NCBI RefSeq assembly: GCF_026151205.1
Contig: NC_087081.1
Coordinates: 1,359,386-1,423,385 of the forward strand
From: Bolinopsis microptera
Lineage: Eukaryota > Ctenophora > Tentaculata > Lobata > Bolinopsidae
Length of the DNA stretch: 64,000 nucleotides
Direction of reading: 5' to 3'
The notes under the pieces were generated by a model. That model saw nothing but the letters and a program-made list of their open reading frames with translations, did not search any database and was not told the DNA's origin. Position numbers and translations under genes: made by a program. Shown here piece after piece: positions 43,201 to 54,925 of this stretch. Numbering within the stretch: the stretch's first letter is position 1; each line of letters opens with the position of its first letter.

Positions 43201-46200
43201 CACCCCAGAGAGATAAGAGTACCTAGCACCCCAGAGAGATAAGATTACCTAGCACCCCAGAGAGATAAGAGTACCTAGCACCCCAGAGAGATCAGAGTAC
43301 CTAGCTCCCCAGAGAGATAAGAGTACCTAGCACCCCAGAGAGATCAGAGTACCTAGCACCCCAGAGAGATAAGAGTACCTAGCACCCCAGAGAGATAAGA
43401 GTACCTAGCACCCCAGAGAGATAAGAGTACCTAGCACCCCAGAGAGATAAGAGTACCTAGCACCCCAGAGAGATAAGAGTACCTAGCACCCCAGAGAGAT
43501 AAGAGTACCTAGCACCCCAGAGAGATAAGAGTACCTAGTACCCCAGAGAGATAAGAGTACCTAGCACCCCAGAGAGATAAGAGTACCTAGCACCCCAGAG
43601 AGATAAGAGTACCTAGCACCCCAGAGAGATAAGAGTACCTAGCACCCCAGAGAGATAAGAGTACCTAGCACCCCAGAGAGATAAGAGTACCTAGCACCCC
43701 AGAGAGAGAAGAGTACCTAGCACCCCAGAGAGATAAGAGTACCTAGCACCCCAGAGAGATAAGAGTACCTAGCACCCCAGAGAGATAAGAGTACCTAGCA
43801 CCCCAGAGAGATAAGAGTACCTAGCACCCCAGAGAGATAAGAGTACCTAGCACCCCAGAGAGATAAGAGTACCTAGCACCCCAGAGAGATAAGAGTACCT
43901 AGCACCCCAGAGAGATCAGAGTACCTAGCACCCCAGAGAGATAAGAGTACCTAGCACCCCAGAGAGATAAGAGTACCTAGCACCCCAGAGAGATAAGAGT
44001 ACCTAGCACCCCAGAGAGATCAGAGTACTTAGCACCCCAGAGAGATAAGAGTACCTAGCACCCCAGAGAGATCAGAGTACCTAGCACCCCAGAGAGATAA
44101 GAGTACCTAGCACCCCAGAGAGATAAGAGTACCTAGCACCCCAGAGAGATAAGAGTACCTAGCACCCCAGAGAGATAAGAGTACCTAGCACCCCAGAGAG
44201 ATAAGAGTACCTAGCACCCCAGAGAGATAAGAGTACCTAGCACCCCAGAGAGATAAGAGTACCTAGCACCCCAGAGAGATAAGAGTACCTAGCACCCCAG
44301 AGAGATCAGAGTACTTAGCACCCCAGAGAGATAAGAGTACCTAGCACCCCAGAGAGATCAGAGTACCTAGCACCCCAGAGAGATAAGAGTACCTAGCACC
44401 CCAGAGAGATAAGAGTACCTAGCACCCCAGAGAGATAAGAGTACCTAGCACCCCAGAGAGATAAGAGTACCTAGCTCCCCAGAGAGATAAGAGTACCTAG
44501 CACCCCAGAGAGATAAGAGTACCTAGCACCCCAGAGAGATAGGAGTACCTAGCACCCCAGAGAGATAAGAGTACCTAGCACCCCAGAGAGATAAGAGTAC
44601 CTAGCACCCCAGAGAGATAAGAGTACCTAGCACCCCAGAGAGATAAGAGTACCTAGCACCCCAGAGAGATAAGAGTACCTAGCACCCCAGAGAGATAAGA
44701 GTACCTAGCACCCCAGAGAGATAAGAGTACCTAGCACCCCAGAGAGATAAGAGTACCTAGCACCCCAGAGAGATAAGAGTACCTAGCACCCCAGAGAGAT
44801 AAGATTACCTAGCACCCCAGAGAGATAAGAGTACCTAGCACCCCAGAGAGATCAGAGTACTTAGCTCCCCAGAGAGATAAGAGTACCTAGCACCCCAGAG
44901 AGATAAGAGTACCTAGCACCCCAGAGAGATAAGAGTACCTAGCACCCCAGAGAGATAAGAGTACCTAGCACCCCAGAGAGATCAGAGTACCTAGCACCCC
45001 AGAGAGATAAGAGTACCTAGCACCCCAGAGAGATAAGAGTACCTAGCACCCCAGAGAGATAAGAGTACCTAGCACCCCAGAGAGATAAGAGTACCTAGCA
45101 CCCCAGAGAGATAAGAGTACCTAGCACCCCAGAGAGATAAGAGTACCTAGCACCCCAGAGAGATAAGAGTACCTAGCACCCCAGAGAGATAAGAGTACCT
45201 AGCACCCCAGAGAGATAAGAGTACCTAGCACCCCAGAGAGATAAGAGTACCTAGCACCCCAGAGAGATAAGAGTACCTAGCACCCCAGAGAGATAAGAGT
45301 ACCTAGCACCCCAGAGAGATAAGAGTACCTAGCACCCCAGAGAGATAAGAGTACCTAGCACCCCAGAGAGATAAGAGTACCTAGCACCCCAGAGAGATAA
45401 GAGTACCTAGCACCCCAGAGAGATCAGAGTACCTAGCACCCCAGAGAGATAAGAGTACCTAGCACCCCAGAGAGATCAGAGTACTTAGCACCCCAGAGAG
45501 ATAAGAGTACCTAGCACCCCAGAGAGATAAGAGTACCTAGCACCCCAGAGAGATCAGAGTACTTAGCACCCCAGAGAGATAAGAGTACCTAGCACCCCAG
45601 AGAGATCAGAGTACTTAGCACCCCAGAGAGAGAAGAGTACCTAGCACCCCAGAGAGATCAGAGAACTTAGCACCCCAGAGAGATAAGAGTACCTAGCACC
45701 CCAGAGAGATCAGAGTACTTAGCACCCCAGAGAGATAAGAGTACCTAGCACCCCAGAGAGATAAGAGTACCTAGCTCCCCAGCGAGATAAGAGTACCTAG
45801 CACCCATGAGAGAGAAGAGTACCTAGCACCCCAGAGAGATAAGAGTACCTAGCACCCCAGAGAGATAAGAGTACCTAGCACCCCAGAGAGATAAGAGTAC
45901 CTAGCACCCCAGAGAGATAAGAGTACCTAGCACCCCAGAGAGATAAGAGTACCTAGCACCCCAGAGAGATAAGAGTACCTAGCACCCCAGAGAGATAAGA
46001 GTACCTAGCACCCCAGAGAGATAAGAGTACCTAGCACCCCAGAGAGATCAGAGTACCTAGCACCCCAGAGAGATAAGAGTACCTAGCACCCCAGAGAGAT
46101 CAGAGTACTTAGCACCCCAGAGAGATAAGAGTACCTAGCACCCCAGAGAGATCAGAGTACTTAGCACCCCAGAGAGATAAGAGTACCTAGCACCCCAGAG

Positions 46201-47740
46201 AGATAAGAGTACCTAGCACCCCAGAGAGATCAGAGTACTTAGCACCCCAGAGAGATAAGAGTACCTAGCACCCCAGAGAGATCAGAGTACTTAGCACCCC
46301 AGAGAGAGAAGAGTACCTAGCACCCCAGAGAGATCAGAGTACTTAGCACCCCAGAGAGATAAGAGTACCTAGCACCCCAGAGAGATCAGAGTACTTAGCA
46401 CCCCAGAGAGATAAGAGTACCTAGCACCCCAGAGAGATAAGAGTACCTAGCTCCCCAGCGAGATAAGAGTACCTAGCACCCCAGAGAGAGAAGAGTACCT
46501 AGCACCCCAGAGAGATAAGAGTACCTAGCACCCCAGAGAGATAAGAGTACCTAGCACCCCAGAGAGATAAGAGTACCTAGCACCCCAGAGAGATAAGAGT
46601 ACCTAGCTCCCCAGAGAGATAAGAGTACCTAGCACCCCAGAGAGATAAGAGTACCTAGCTCCCCAGCGAGATAAGAGTACCTAGCACCCCAGAGAGAGAA
46701 GAGTACCTAGCACCCCAGAGAGATAAGAGTACCTAGCACCCCAGAGAGATAAGAGTACCTAGCACCCCAGAGAGATAAGAGTACCTAGCACCCCAGAGAG
46801 ATAAGAGTACCTAGCACCCCAGAGAGATAAGAGTACCTAGCACCCCAGAGAGAGAAGAGTACCTAGCACCCCAGAGAGATCAGAGTACCTAGCACCCCAG
46901 AGAGATCAGAGTACCTAGCACCCCAGAGAGATCAGAGTACCTAGCACCCCAGAGAGATAAGAGTACCTAGCACCCCAGAGAGATAAGAGTACCTAGCACC
47001 CCAGAGAGATCAGAGTACTTAGCACCCCAGAGAGATAAGAGTACCTAGCACCCCAGAGAGATAAGAGTACCTAGCACCCCAGAGAGATAAGAGTACCTAG
47101 CACCCCAGAGAGATAAGAGTACCTAGCACCCCAGAGAGATAAGAGTACCTAGCACCCCAGAGAGATAAGAGTACCTAGCACCCCAGAGAGATAAGAGTAC
47201 CTAGCACCCCAGAGAGATAAGAGTACCTAGCTCCCCAGAGAGATAAGAGTACCTAGCACCCCAGAGAGATAAGAGTACCTAGCACCCCAGAGAGATAAGA
47301 GTACCTAGCACCCCAGAGAGATAAGAGTACCTAGCACCCCAGAGAGATAAGAGTACCTAGCACCCCAGAGAGATAAGAGTACCTAGCACCCCAGAGAGAT
47401 AAGAGTACCTAGCACCCCAGAGAGATAAGAGTACCTAGCACCCCAGAGAGATAAGAGTACCTAGCTCCCCAGCGAGAGAAGAGTACCTAGCACCCCAGCG
47501 AGAGAAGAGTACCTAGCACCCCAGAGAGATAAGAGTACCTAGCACCCCAGAGAGATAAGAGTACCTAGCACCCCAGAGAGATAAGAGTACCTAGCACCCC
47601 AGAGAGATAAGAGTACCTAGCACCCCAGAGAGATAAGAGTACCTAGCTCCCCAGAGAGATAAGAGTACCTAGCTCCCCAGAGAGATAAGAGTACCTAGCA
47701 CCCCAGAGAGATAAGAGTACCTAGCACCCCAGAGAGATAA
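37287..47740 (+). repeat. 26-bp minisatellite array (~402 copies)
   Basis: Contiguous units contain AGAGTACCTAGCACCCC and AGAGAGATA. There are no spacers and no open frame through it (26 is not a multiple of three and units hold TAG and TAA). Point variants recur: ATCAG for ATAAG, ACTTAGC for ACCTAGC, AGCTCCCC for AGCACCCC, CAGCGAG, GAGAGAAG, AAGATTACC. One unit lacks a C near 39954. The first two and last units are the most diverged, as expected at array edges. Confidence 0.98.
38742..47300 (+). repeat. ~4.5-kb higher-order duplication within the 26-bp array
   Basis: Rare variants recur 4498 bp apart (173 x 26): ATAGGAGTAC at 40041/44539, ATAAGATTAC at 40301/44799, CAGAGAACTT at 41161/45659, AGCTCCCCAGCGAG at 41275/45773. 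The offset falls to 4420 (170 units) by 42031/46451, so three units differ between copies. It is 4497 before the one-base deletion near 39954. Confidence 0.88.
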
Positions 47741-47897
47741 TACCTCTTTTATAATTAGCATAAGCATATTATGATATTATGATTTTTAGATCATGAATGC
47801 GATTTTATCACATTGAAACGTTGAATAATTCCTTTCCCGATAAAAACCTTTTCCTTTGTCGCATCAAACGGGATCAATTGAAATTTACCCGAGAAAA

Positions 47898-49018
47898 CAT
47901 ACCTTATCGGACCTTATTAATATTTGGACGGACATTAATTGATCGCTGGAGGCCCTAGCGTTCATCTTTATGTCCGTTAAAATAATGTCCGTCCGTTTAA
48001 GGTTCGTCCAAATTAAAGTCCGTTGAATTTTATGAAAATTATTCCACTGCGAACTTATTGTCCAGGATATCACTACACTGGATATGAAAACTTTTTAATT
48101 GCATTTAATTTAAATTTCTATCATCGGACTAAACTATAAATATATTATCTAAATATAAAATTTGGCAGTATCTAGATAGCCCGACCCCTGTCCGCGAACA
48201 ACTGTCCACGAACACCTGTCTACCAGATCATATTACTGCATAACAACAATATCCCCTGAATCAAGCAACAGGTTTAGATATTCTAAATATCATATTATGG
48301 TACTTCTGCACTTTCTTGATCTACGCGGTCCCTCGTTCATTTCTTCGGAGTTACTGTTCAATCTATAACCTCCACAGACCACATATTCTAGTTCTAGATC
48401 TCTTACAAATGGTTGTTTATCCAACTCGTAGTTGTACCGGGAACGATATCAACTGCTTTACCAGAGTTACTAAAATGCCTGAAGTACAACTTGATCTTTA
48501 TCTCTAGCCCCTCACTCAGGGACAAAAGAAAATTGCGATTATTTTGGCCAAAAATCGCGATACCGCGACAAGCCAAACAGACAACATATAAAATTTGTCG
48601 CAAATAGTGGGAAAAATCGCGATCCCGCACATGCCGCGATTTCCTTTTGTCCCTGCCCCCACTTGGCATAGGCTACCTTCGGTGGTCCATGTCAACGACG
48701 ATACCTTCTACCATACCAACCATCTCGATGATATATAATTCAAGACCGGGATATCCTTCGAGGGATATGGCTGATGTACTTTCATACCTCATCTGCACAG
48801 CATTTAACATTTTTAATGCCTAACAACTGCTTTTCTTACTTGCTGTATGAAAAATCGATTTAAAAATTTTAAATTATCTGTTAAAATTGGAAATAAGATG
48901 AAGAAATTCGGATTTTTGATGGTTTTGAACTCCTTCTATTTTAAAATTAATGTCCGTTCAACATTATATCCGTTCCGGTTCACATAATATCCGTTTGAAT
49001 AAGGTCTGATAAGGTATG
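47898..49018. mobile_element. TIR element (CATACCTTATCRGACCTTATT), 1.1 kb
   Basis: CATACCTTATCGGACCTTATT at 47898 faces AATAAGGTCTGATAAGGTATG ending at 49018, with one mismatch over 21 bp. Inside the ends, GTCCGT/ACGGAC words recur (for example GGACGGACAT, TGTCCGTTC). No transposase was seen, so it is probably a non-autonomous DNA transposon. A hAT-like MITE is nested inside. No convincing target duplication was found. Confidence 0.7.
48527..48655. mobile_element. hAT-like MITE (CAGGGAC ends), 129 bp
   Basis: The ends CAGGGACAAAAGAAAATTGCG and its complement (..TTTCCTTTTGTCCCTG) are inverted. The flanking octamers CCCTCACT and CCCCCACT match at 7 of 8 positions, as expected for the 8-bp target duplication of hAT elements. 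It is nested in the 47898-49018 element. Confidence 0.75.
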
Positions 49019-49058
49019 ATAACACGTAATAACATTAGCATAATATGGATATATAACA

Positions 49059-49188
49059 GTTCTTTTGCGATAGTCAAAACGCGACAACTAGCGCTGGATC
49101 CAGCGCTAGTTGTCGCCATCCAGCGCTAGTTGTCGCCATCCAGCGCTAGTTGTCGCTAGTTGTCGCGTTTTGACTATCGCAAAAGAAC
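49059..49188. mobile_element. Palindromic MITE with 9-bp target duplication
   Basis: GTTCTTTTGCGATAGTCAAAACGCGACAACTAGCG at the left end is reverse-complemented at the right end (near 49154-49188). The centre holds repeats of CCAGCGCTAGTTGTCG. The flanks carry TATATAACA (49050-49058 and 49190-49198). Confidence 0.85.
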
Positions 49189-49570
49189 CTATATAACAGC
49201 TTCGCTCGTTTTTAATGTCATGTATATTCAAAGTTATATTTGATCTGAGAGTTGTGCAATTAGTCATATTGGATGCCTAAGTTTAAAGGGTTTAAAGCCG
49301 AGTATTTAATTTAATCGCGTGTTTTGCTGCTGGTCGAGTACTGCGTCAAGTTTTTTTAATTAAATCGCTGTATTTTATAGCGTTGCCATGATATATAATG
49401 CTCATACCATGTTTTCAACAACCACAGCTTTTAAAGCTGACGCTTGGTAAAATTTAAATCGTGTCTAGTCGCTCCTTTCTTGGGGCCTTTAAATGCTCAA
49501 ATGCTGGCTGCTTAATAAAACTCGGAATTGCAATGCAATCTTACTATATAAGTATATATTAATATAAAGC

Positions 49571-49718
49571 GGCAAGTTTCCACAAATGATTTTTGACAAT
49601 AACCGATAATAAGCGCTTTTTTAACGCTAAAAAAGTGCTTATTCCGAAAACCCACCGTTTATTGGCGATTAAGCACTTATTATCGGTTATTGTCAAAAAT
49701 CATTTGTGGAAACTTGCC
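49571..49718. mobile_element. 148-bp MITE (GGCAAGTTTCCACAAATG ends)
   Basis: Arms of about 45 bp, starting GGCAAGTTTCCACAAATGAT, are inverted at the right end (ending AACTTGCC, 49718). The 96-codon frame over it is an artefact. The target duplication is unclear. Confidence 0.85.
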
Positions 49719-50937
49719 TATAAGTATAAAGCGAGATATCTGTTATTGTTTAAAGTGTTACAATTTATAATGACACGTCTCGAACTTTCCCGGAATAGTC
49801 CATACCCCAAACGGTCAGACCCCTACAAACTTTCCCAGAATAAAAAACGTGTTCCCAGAAATACCCCTACCATCATACCATAATTATAATACAGAGGCAA
49901 AGTATCGATACTGTCATTATTATGATTATAACGGACCTTATAAGTATATAAGTAATCATTTATATCATAGTGCTGCAGGCAAGCACGATCGTGGACATTT
50001 ATTATACCCCTAGCTTGACTCAGCTTTCATTTATTTCGTTAATACTGCTATAAAGTTAATTAACTTTAAGTCGTTCGGAAGGTTTATTTGTAGTTACAAA
50101 TGTTCTAATTCAAAGTTGTCAGTAATAAAAACAGCCATGTTAATATATAAGCTCTTATTTATGAAATAACCCAAAATTGCTATATTCAGCAAACAGGCAT
50201 GCCTAAAAAACCATGTTAATATAGCGATCTAAAGTCATTTATCAAAACGCAAAGCGTACGTGAGTACGTACACTACACACCGTTCGGCGGAAAATGAAAA
50301 TTATTTTATTCCAATTTTACCCAGTTATAGTCAGTAGGACCTAACCATGTTTCAGTGTTTATAATTATAAGGGATAAGCACTGTAAACTGCAAAGCGATC
50401 CATGAAGGTATGGTGAAATGAAATGCTGGGGACATGCCCTTTGCGTGCATTTATTTCCCTTCACTTCACAGACACAAGGGTAATGCCCATTGGGCATTGT
50501 TGGGCAGGCTGGAGATAACATGGCATATGTTGAGAATAAACATATTTTGCCGACGCTGCGATCTCATTAATATATATTGCTGCTTATGAGTATGACCCTA
50601 ATGAAATTACTTTTTGAAGCCGTTGATGGACAATAATATTGGAGAATGTTCATTCTTTAAGGCTTATTAAAGCCTTAAATTCTACCAAGTTTGCTGGCTT
50701 TTTGTATTGCTCACTTCTCTCGCGCATATATTTCTTTGTATATATTATGCGAAATAGAATGTTGAGCTTAATGGCGAAACGTTGGGAGGGAAGGGAATGG
50801 TGCGCCAGGTAATCTTTTAATTTATTTCCTGTTCTGTTAGCTTGTTATATTATTACTATTAGTTATCCATAATTACTTACATGCTACAAATTGTAACTGA
50901 TTAAGTTTTGCCTTCGTTACAATTTTTACGTTTGAGT
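49719..50937. other. Unassigned
   Basis: No gene was recognised. A GC-richer patch at about 50380-50525 carries unfamiliar 71-codon frames only. Confidence 0.35.
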
Positions 50938-51722
50938 AAAAATGATCTCCCTGATGGAATTGAGAGCTTCGTATCACTCTTTGCTGACGATCTTAAGCTA
51001 GTAACGAGCACTAGTTCGACCTCACATCGAATACGCTGTGCAAGTGTGGAATCTACCAGCAGAGCATGGAAACTGGAGGACTATTAAGAAGATAGAAGAT
51101 GTCCAGAGAGAATTTACACGAATAATCGACAGGATTGGTATCCTACCATACGATGAGAGACTGAGAATCCTCCAGTTAACACTACTGGAGCGCCGTATGA
51201 GGGGTGATCTTATTGAAACCTTTAAAATAACGACGGGTAAAGTGGACTATGGACAAGATCTTTTCAGGATATCACGTAGCGGTACCAAGATCCTAAAAGA
51301 TAAAAGAGGAAATCAGGTCCTCAGTAACCGTGTTGCCAATTACTGGAACAAAGTACCAAGTTAGGTTAAAGAAGCCAGTTCAGTAGACGCATTCAAAGCT
51401 CGACTTCAATGTTATAAAAATGAACTGATAGTGGAGCATCGTCAAAGGGTCACTTCTGGGATCTCAGCGAAACCTTGATGTCAAAAATAAATACATGTGA
51501 GCATGATTCTTATGCACATTTCATGTCTAATAACCCATTGATTGCTAAATACCGAGGAATCAATGTTTCTTGATTGTTAAATTCAGAACTACATGTTAAC
51601 GTCTTAAAAATAATTAATCCTTTTTGATAATATTGTGCGAACTGCAATAGCGTAGAGTGCAGTTGGGTTTCAAGTTTTGTCGACATGGCTATGTGGCCAT
51701 AATCCTATTATTATTATTATTA
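50938..51722 (+). pseudogene. Deleted CR1/L2-like LINE fragment with (TTA)n tail
   Basis: The 5' part encodes LPDGIESFVSLFADDLKLVTS (about 50949-51011), the RT catalytic FADD region. It then jumps, with a frame change near 51015, to the C-terminal thumb block RPHIEYAVQVWN..KIEDVQREFTRII..LSNRVANYWNKVPS (to about 51364, stop TAG). Further relic sequence (VDAFKARL) follows. The piece between catalytic motif and thumb is missing, so this is an internally deleted, dead copy. It ends in TTATTATTATTATTA at about 51707-51721, the usual 3' microsatellite tail of CR1-like LINEs. Confidence 0.85.
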
Positions 51723-53946
51723 GTTAATAAACTATGATGATTATATATGATTATGATCTTTATTTGATAGCGTGCTTATCTTAAAGTTAAATGTTTTTAC
51801 AGGCTCTAATAATATAGTTTTACGAAGATTTCAAGCCTTATGTTGTGTGTTTCCCTTCGTGTCCAAAAGCATTATACTATAAGTTATATTAGAATCAATT
51901 GAAGAATACCGGTAAATGTGATAAAGATACCGGTGTTCTACCTGCGGCCAACCGGCGTACTTATGCTCCCAATCTAAGAGTTACACCGTTATATGTTAAA
52001 GTAGTAAAGTCAACATATTAGAAAAAGTTAAAATCGAATTGTATGATGCGATATTACAAGTTTATTCATGCTGGTTCTTTATTTGGGACGGTGTTTGAAC
52101 AATTGTATTAAAACATCATGAGATCCATCCTCGTGAGTCGTGTCCACCCTATTTAGGAAAATTCCACCTTTTGTCCTTTTTGTCTTCCGCCCTGATCGTG
52201 TTCGGTTCCCGTTAACGTGATTCAAATTTGATTCACTCCGTCATATTATATCTTCGATCGTGGTTATAAATACTTAAGCCGGAGTAACTGGTATAAAATA
52301 TTGCATGTACTTAAGACTAAGTATCACCCATTAATAAATACTACTGACCCAACAACTGATGCACCACTGGGCCGATTGTAATTTGAGGGATTTTAATTTG
52401 GCGAGATTGTAAATATATAAACTGCAAAGGATTAACATCGCCATTAAATTTGCATGATAATGGCATCAATCGCACCATGCATCATGATCGAACTAGCTGT
52501 TGATCAATAATGAGCGTTGATGAAACAATATTGATTAAATTTTGACGCAACAATGATTAATTTAATGATCATTTACAGATTTGTGATCGATGAAAATGTT
52601 AAACGTGAAGGGTTTTACGGCCATTCAATACAATTACAAGCAGTGTTCGCCTTTTTCGATCGAAACTTTCGTTTTGTTTAGATCAACATCGAATAACAAC
52701 AAATTTGTTTTGTTTTCGATGTATCGTTGACCGGAGGCCGGAGCAATGATAAAAACAATCGACAATTACTTTTTCCGACAAATCATAATCGAATAATCGT
52801 TTTCGTTGCATTATAATCTATGATCAACACTGATCATTTAAGAGCCAGTGTATATTAAATCTTCGTTTTGTGAAATTAATGTTGATTTTATTCGATCCAT
52901 TACGATCCTGAATCCTCAAACATATAATGATCAATACTTAAACATTATCACTTCGAGATGGCAGGGCCTACTCTCATGCTGTCTATAGGTGATGATTATT
53001 GAATAATAGTTAAAACTTAAAATGTTATAAATTCAAGTTTTAAACGATTATGAATTATGATCGATATTTTTTAACCGTTTATCGCAGTTGTCAACGTTAT
53101 CATATTCACGGTAGATTGATCCCAAACGTGTCATTATGCAAATACAAGGTATTGTCGAATTTTAATTTCAGCTGACCTTTCTACCCACCTTAATAATTCA
53201 ACTGCAGATATCATTATTAGTAAAAGCTATCATGGCTGGAACATATGATGTAAGTTCATTCATGCAGGAGCCATGTCTGTATAGCATCAGGTGACGTCAT
53301 CCTCATTCCTCACTGATAATTTTATATTATTTGAATAAGATATTAGTATACACTGTACAGAAAACTCCGAATTACCCCCAAAAATAATATGCTGGGGGTA
53401 CGCTTATCATTTCTAATAATTGTAGTTATTGCTCCTTCATATACCTAATTAGAAGAGAAACACCTCCCTTTATAGGACGTGACAAGAGTTAGGACTCCTG
53501 ATTGCAGATCGGACTACATTGCATCAATTCCTTCTGTAACGTCCTCATTAAATGTAATAGATTTGTAGAGTTGTAAATAGTTTGAAATATATCTTTATCA
53601 AAACTTTCGAAACACCTCTTTCTGAAGTCGCCCTATATCATCCATATGCCGGGAATAAGTCTGTAAATAATGTTTATCTTAAAAGTGAAACAAGGTTCAG
53701 TATATCGACTGGAACATATTCTCCTCTACAATATACTCTGAACTCCGCGGGTCTTGGTTCACTGTTAACCAAAGCAGATTTTAACTTCAACCCTGATCGT
53801 AGATTCGTGGATTAAAATCTTTTGGATCTCTCTAGGTTCAACATGAGACCACATCGATATTTTCTGCATCTGTAAATGTTGTTTATTCGACCTAATTACG
53901 ACTGACTATCATTACTCGATTATTACTAATCTAACTCTATTTCTCA
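51723..53946. other. Unassigned DNA upstream of the receptor gene
   Basis: From about 52430 to 53060 GATCRAT, TGATCA and ATCGAA words are frequent. No coding motif was found; the 77-codon frame near 53582 starts at TTG and resembles nothing known. A TTTCTCAG acceptor ends at 53947, three bases before the receptor ATG, so a 5' non-coding exon may lie here. Confidence 0.35.
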
Positions 53947-53950
53947 GACA

Positions 53951-54925
53951 ATGTTAACGCACTCCATCCATGGAAACATGTCCATATTTGGTATGAAGAG
54001 TGACGTCATCAGGCACACCTGGATCCTCTACTATCTCCTCGTTATTTTCTTCTCCTTCATCGGAGACATGACCATTTTGATAGCCTCCATAAAGTACAAA
54101 GCATTCAGACTACACAACTTTATCATAGCCGTGATGCAGCACATTGCGGTATGTGACATGGCTGTGTGCACCTTTTGGGTGTTCCCCAGACTTATTTCAC
54201 TGATAGCTGATCAATGGGTGCTGGGGGAACAGTTCTGTCAGATTCAGCCTTACATGATGTATTACTTTGGAACAGCTTGCCTGCTCCTGACATGTGCTAT
54301 GGCAGTTAGCAAGCTGAGTATTCTAAAGTTCCCAATAAGGTCCAGATACCTCACACCAGAGAAGTCCCACCAAGTATGCGCGGTGGTCTGGGCGGTATCT
54401 TGGAATGTCCCCATCACATTCCTAGATGGTGTGGACGTGTGTTTCGACCTGAGGACCTACTCCTGTGATTTCATCTCCCCGAACACCACATCCTCTCTGC
54501 TCATATCAACCGTACTGAACCTGGTCATACCTAATGTTCTGGTTGTAACATCAACAAGCCTGATTGTGATGCATCTACTCAAAGCTAGAAGAGCTGCTCG
54601 ACGGAGTAATGGTAAAGAAAGGTGGCAAGGACTCATCACTACCATTGGTACAGCTGTGTTGTACACAGTTTCCGTCGTGCCATTAACAATTTACTGCTTC
54701 GTAATGTCTTTTGCAGTAACCAGTGAACCAGGTCTCAATCGAATAAGCTTCTTTCATTATCACTTTTACAGATTCGCAACAGCAATTATCTTGCTGAATA
54801 TTTTGGCCAACTTTTTCATTCACAGTCTGACTGTTTTAAGTTTTAGAAAATTCCTTTGGTCGGGGATTAAACAAATTGAATCTCTTGTTTTTGGAACCTG
54901 TGAAGAAAACCTTACACACGTATAG
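53951..54925 (+). CDS. Class A-like seven-transmembrane receptor (324 aa)
   Basis: A single open exon encodes seven hydrophobic helices: about 24-48, 56-83, 98-124, 141-158, 183-208, 225-252 and 270-295. Family landmarks present are D69 in helix 2 (IAVCDMA), C96 at the top of helix 3 with C164 or C172 in loop 2, W147 in helix 4, P194 in helix 5 and P244 in helix 6. Landmarks changed are GN to G38-D39 in helix 1, DRY to S120-K121-L122, and NPxxY to N287-F-F-I-H291. N9 and N178 are glycosylation sequons; C317 could be palmitoylated. It would sit in the plasma membrane and couple to G proteins, ligand unknown. An acceptor-like TTTCTCAG ends at 53947, so the 5' UTR is probably spliced. The intact frame argues for a real gene of a lineage-specific orphan group. 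Confidence 0.88.
   Translation: MLTHSIHGNMSIFGMKSDVIRHTWILYYLLVIFFSFIGDMTILIASIKYKAFRLHNFIIAVMQHIAVCDMAVCTFWVFPRLISLIADQWVLGEQFCQIQPYMMYYFGTACLLLTCAMAVSKLSILKFPIRSRYLTPEKSHQVCAVVWAVSWNVPITFLDGVDVCFDLRTYSCDFISPNTTSSLLISTVLNLVIPNVLVVTSTSLIVMHLLKARRAARRSNGKERWQGLITTIGTAVLYTVSVVPLTIYCFVMSFAVTSEPGLNRISFFHYHFYRFATAIILLNILANFFIHSLTVLSFRKFLWSGIKQIESLVFGTCEENLTHV

Noticed and set aside
37287..47740. CRISPR-like regularity of the 26-bp repeat
   Set aside because: Units are contiguous with no unique spacers, and the window is eukaryotic.
53582..53815. 77-codon frame upstream of the receptor as an N-terminal exon
   Set aside because: It begins at TTG, has no signal peptide or domain, and the receptor frame already has a good start right after an acceptor site.
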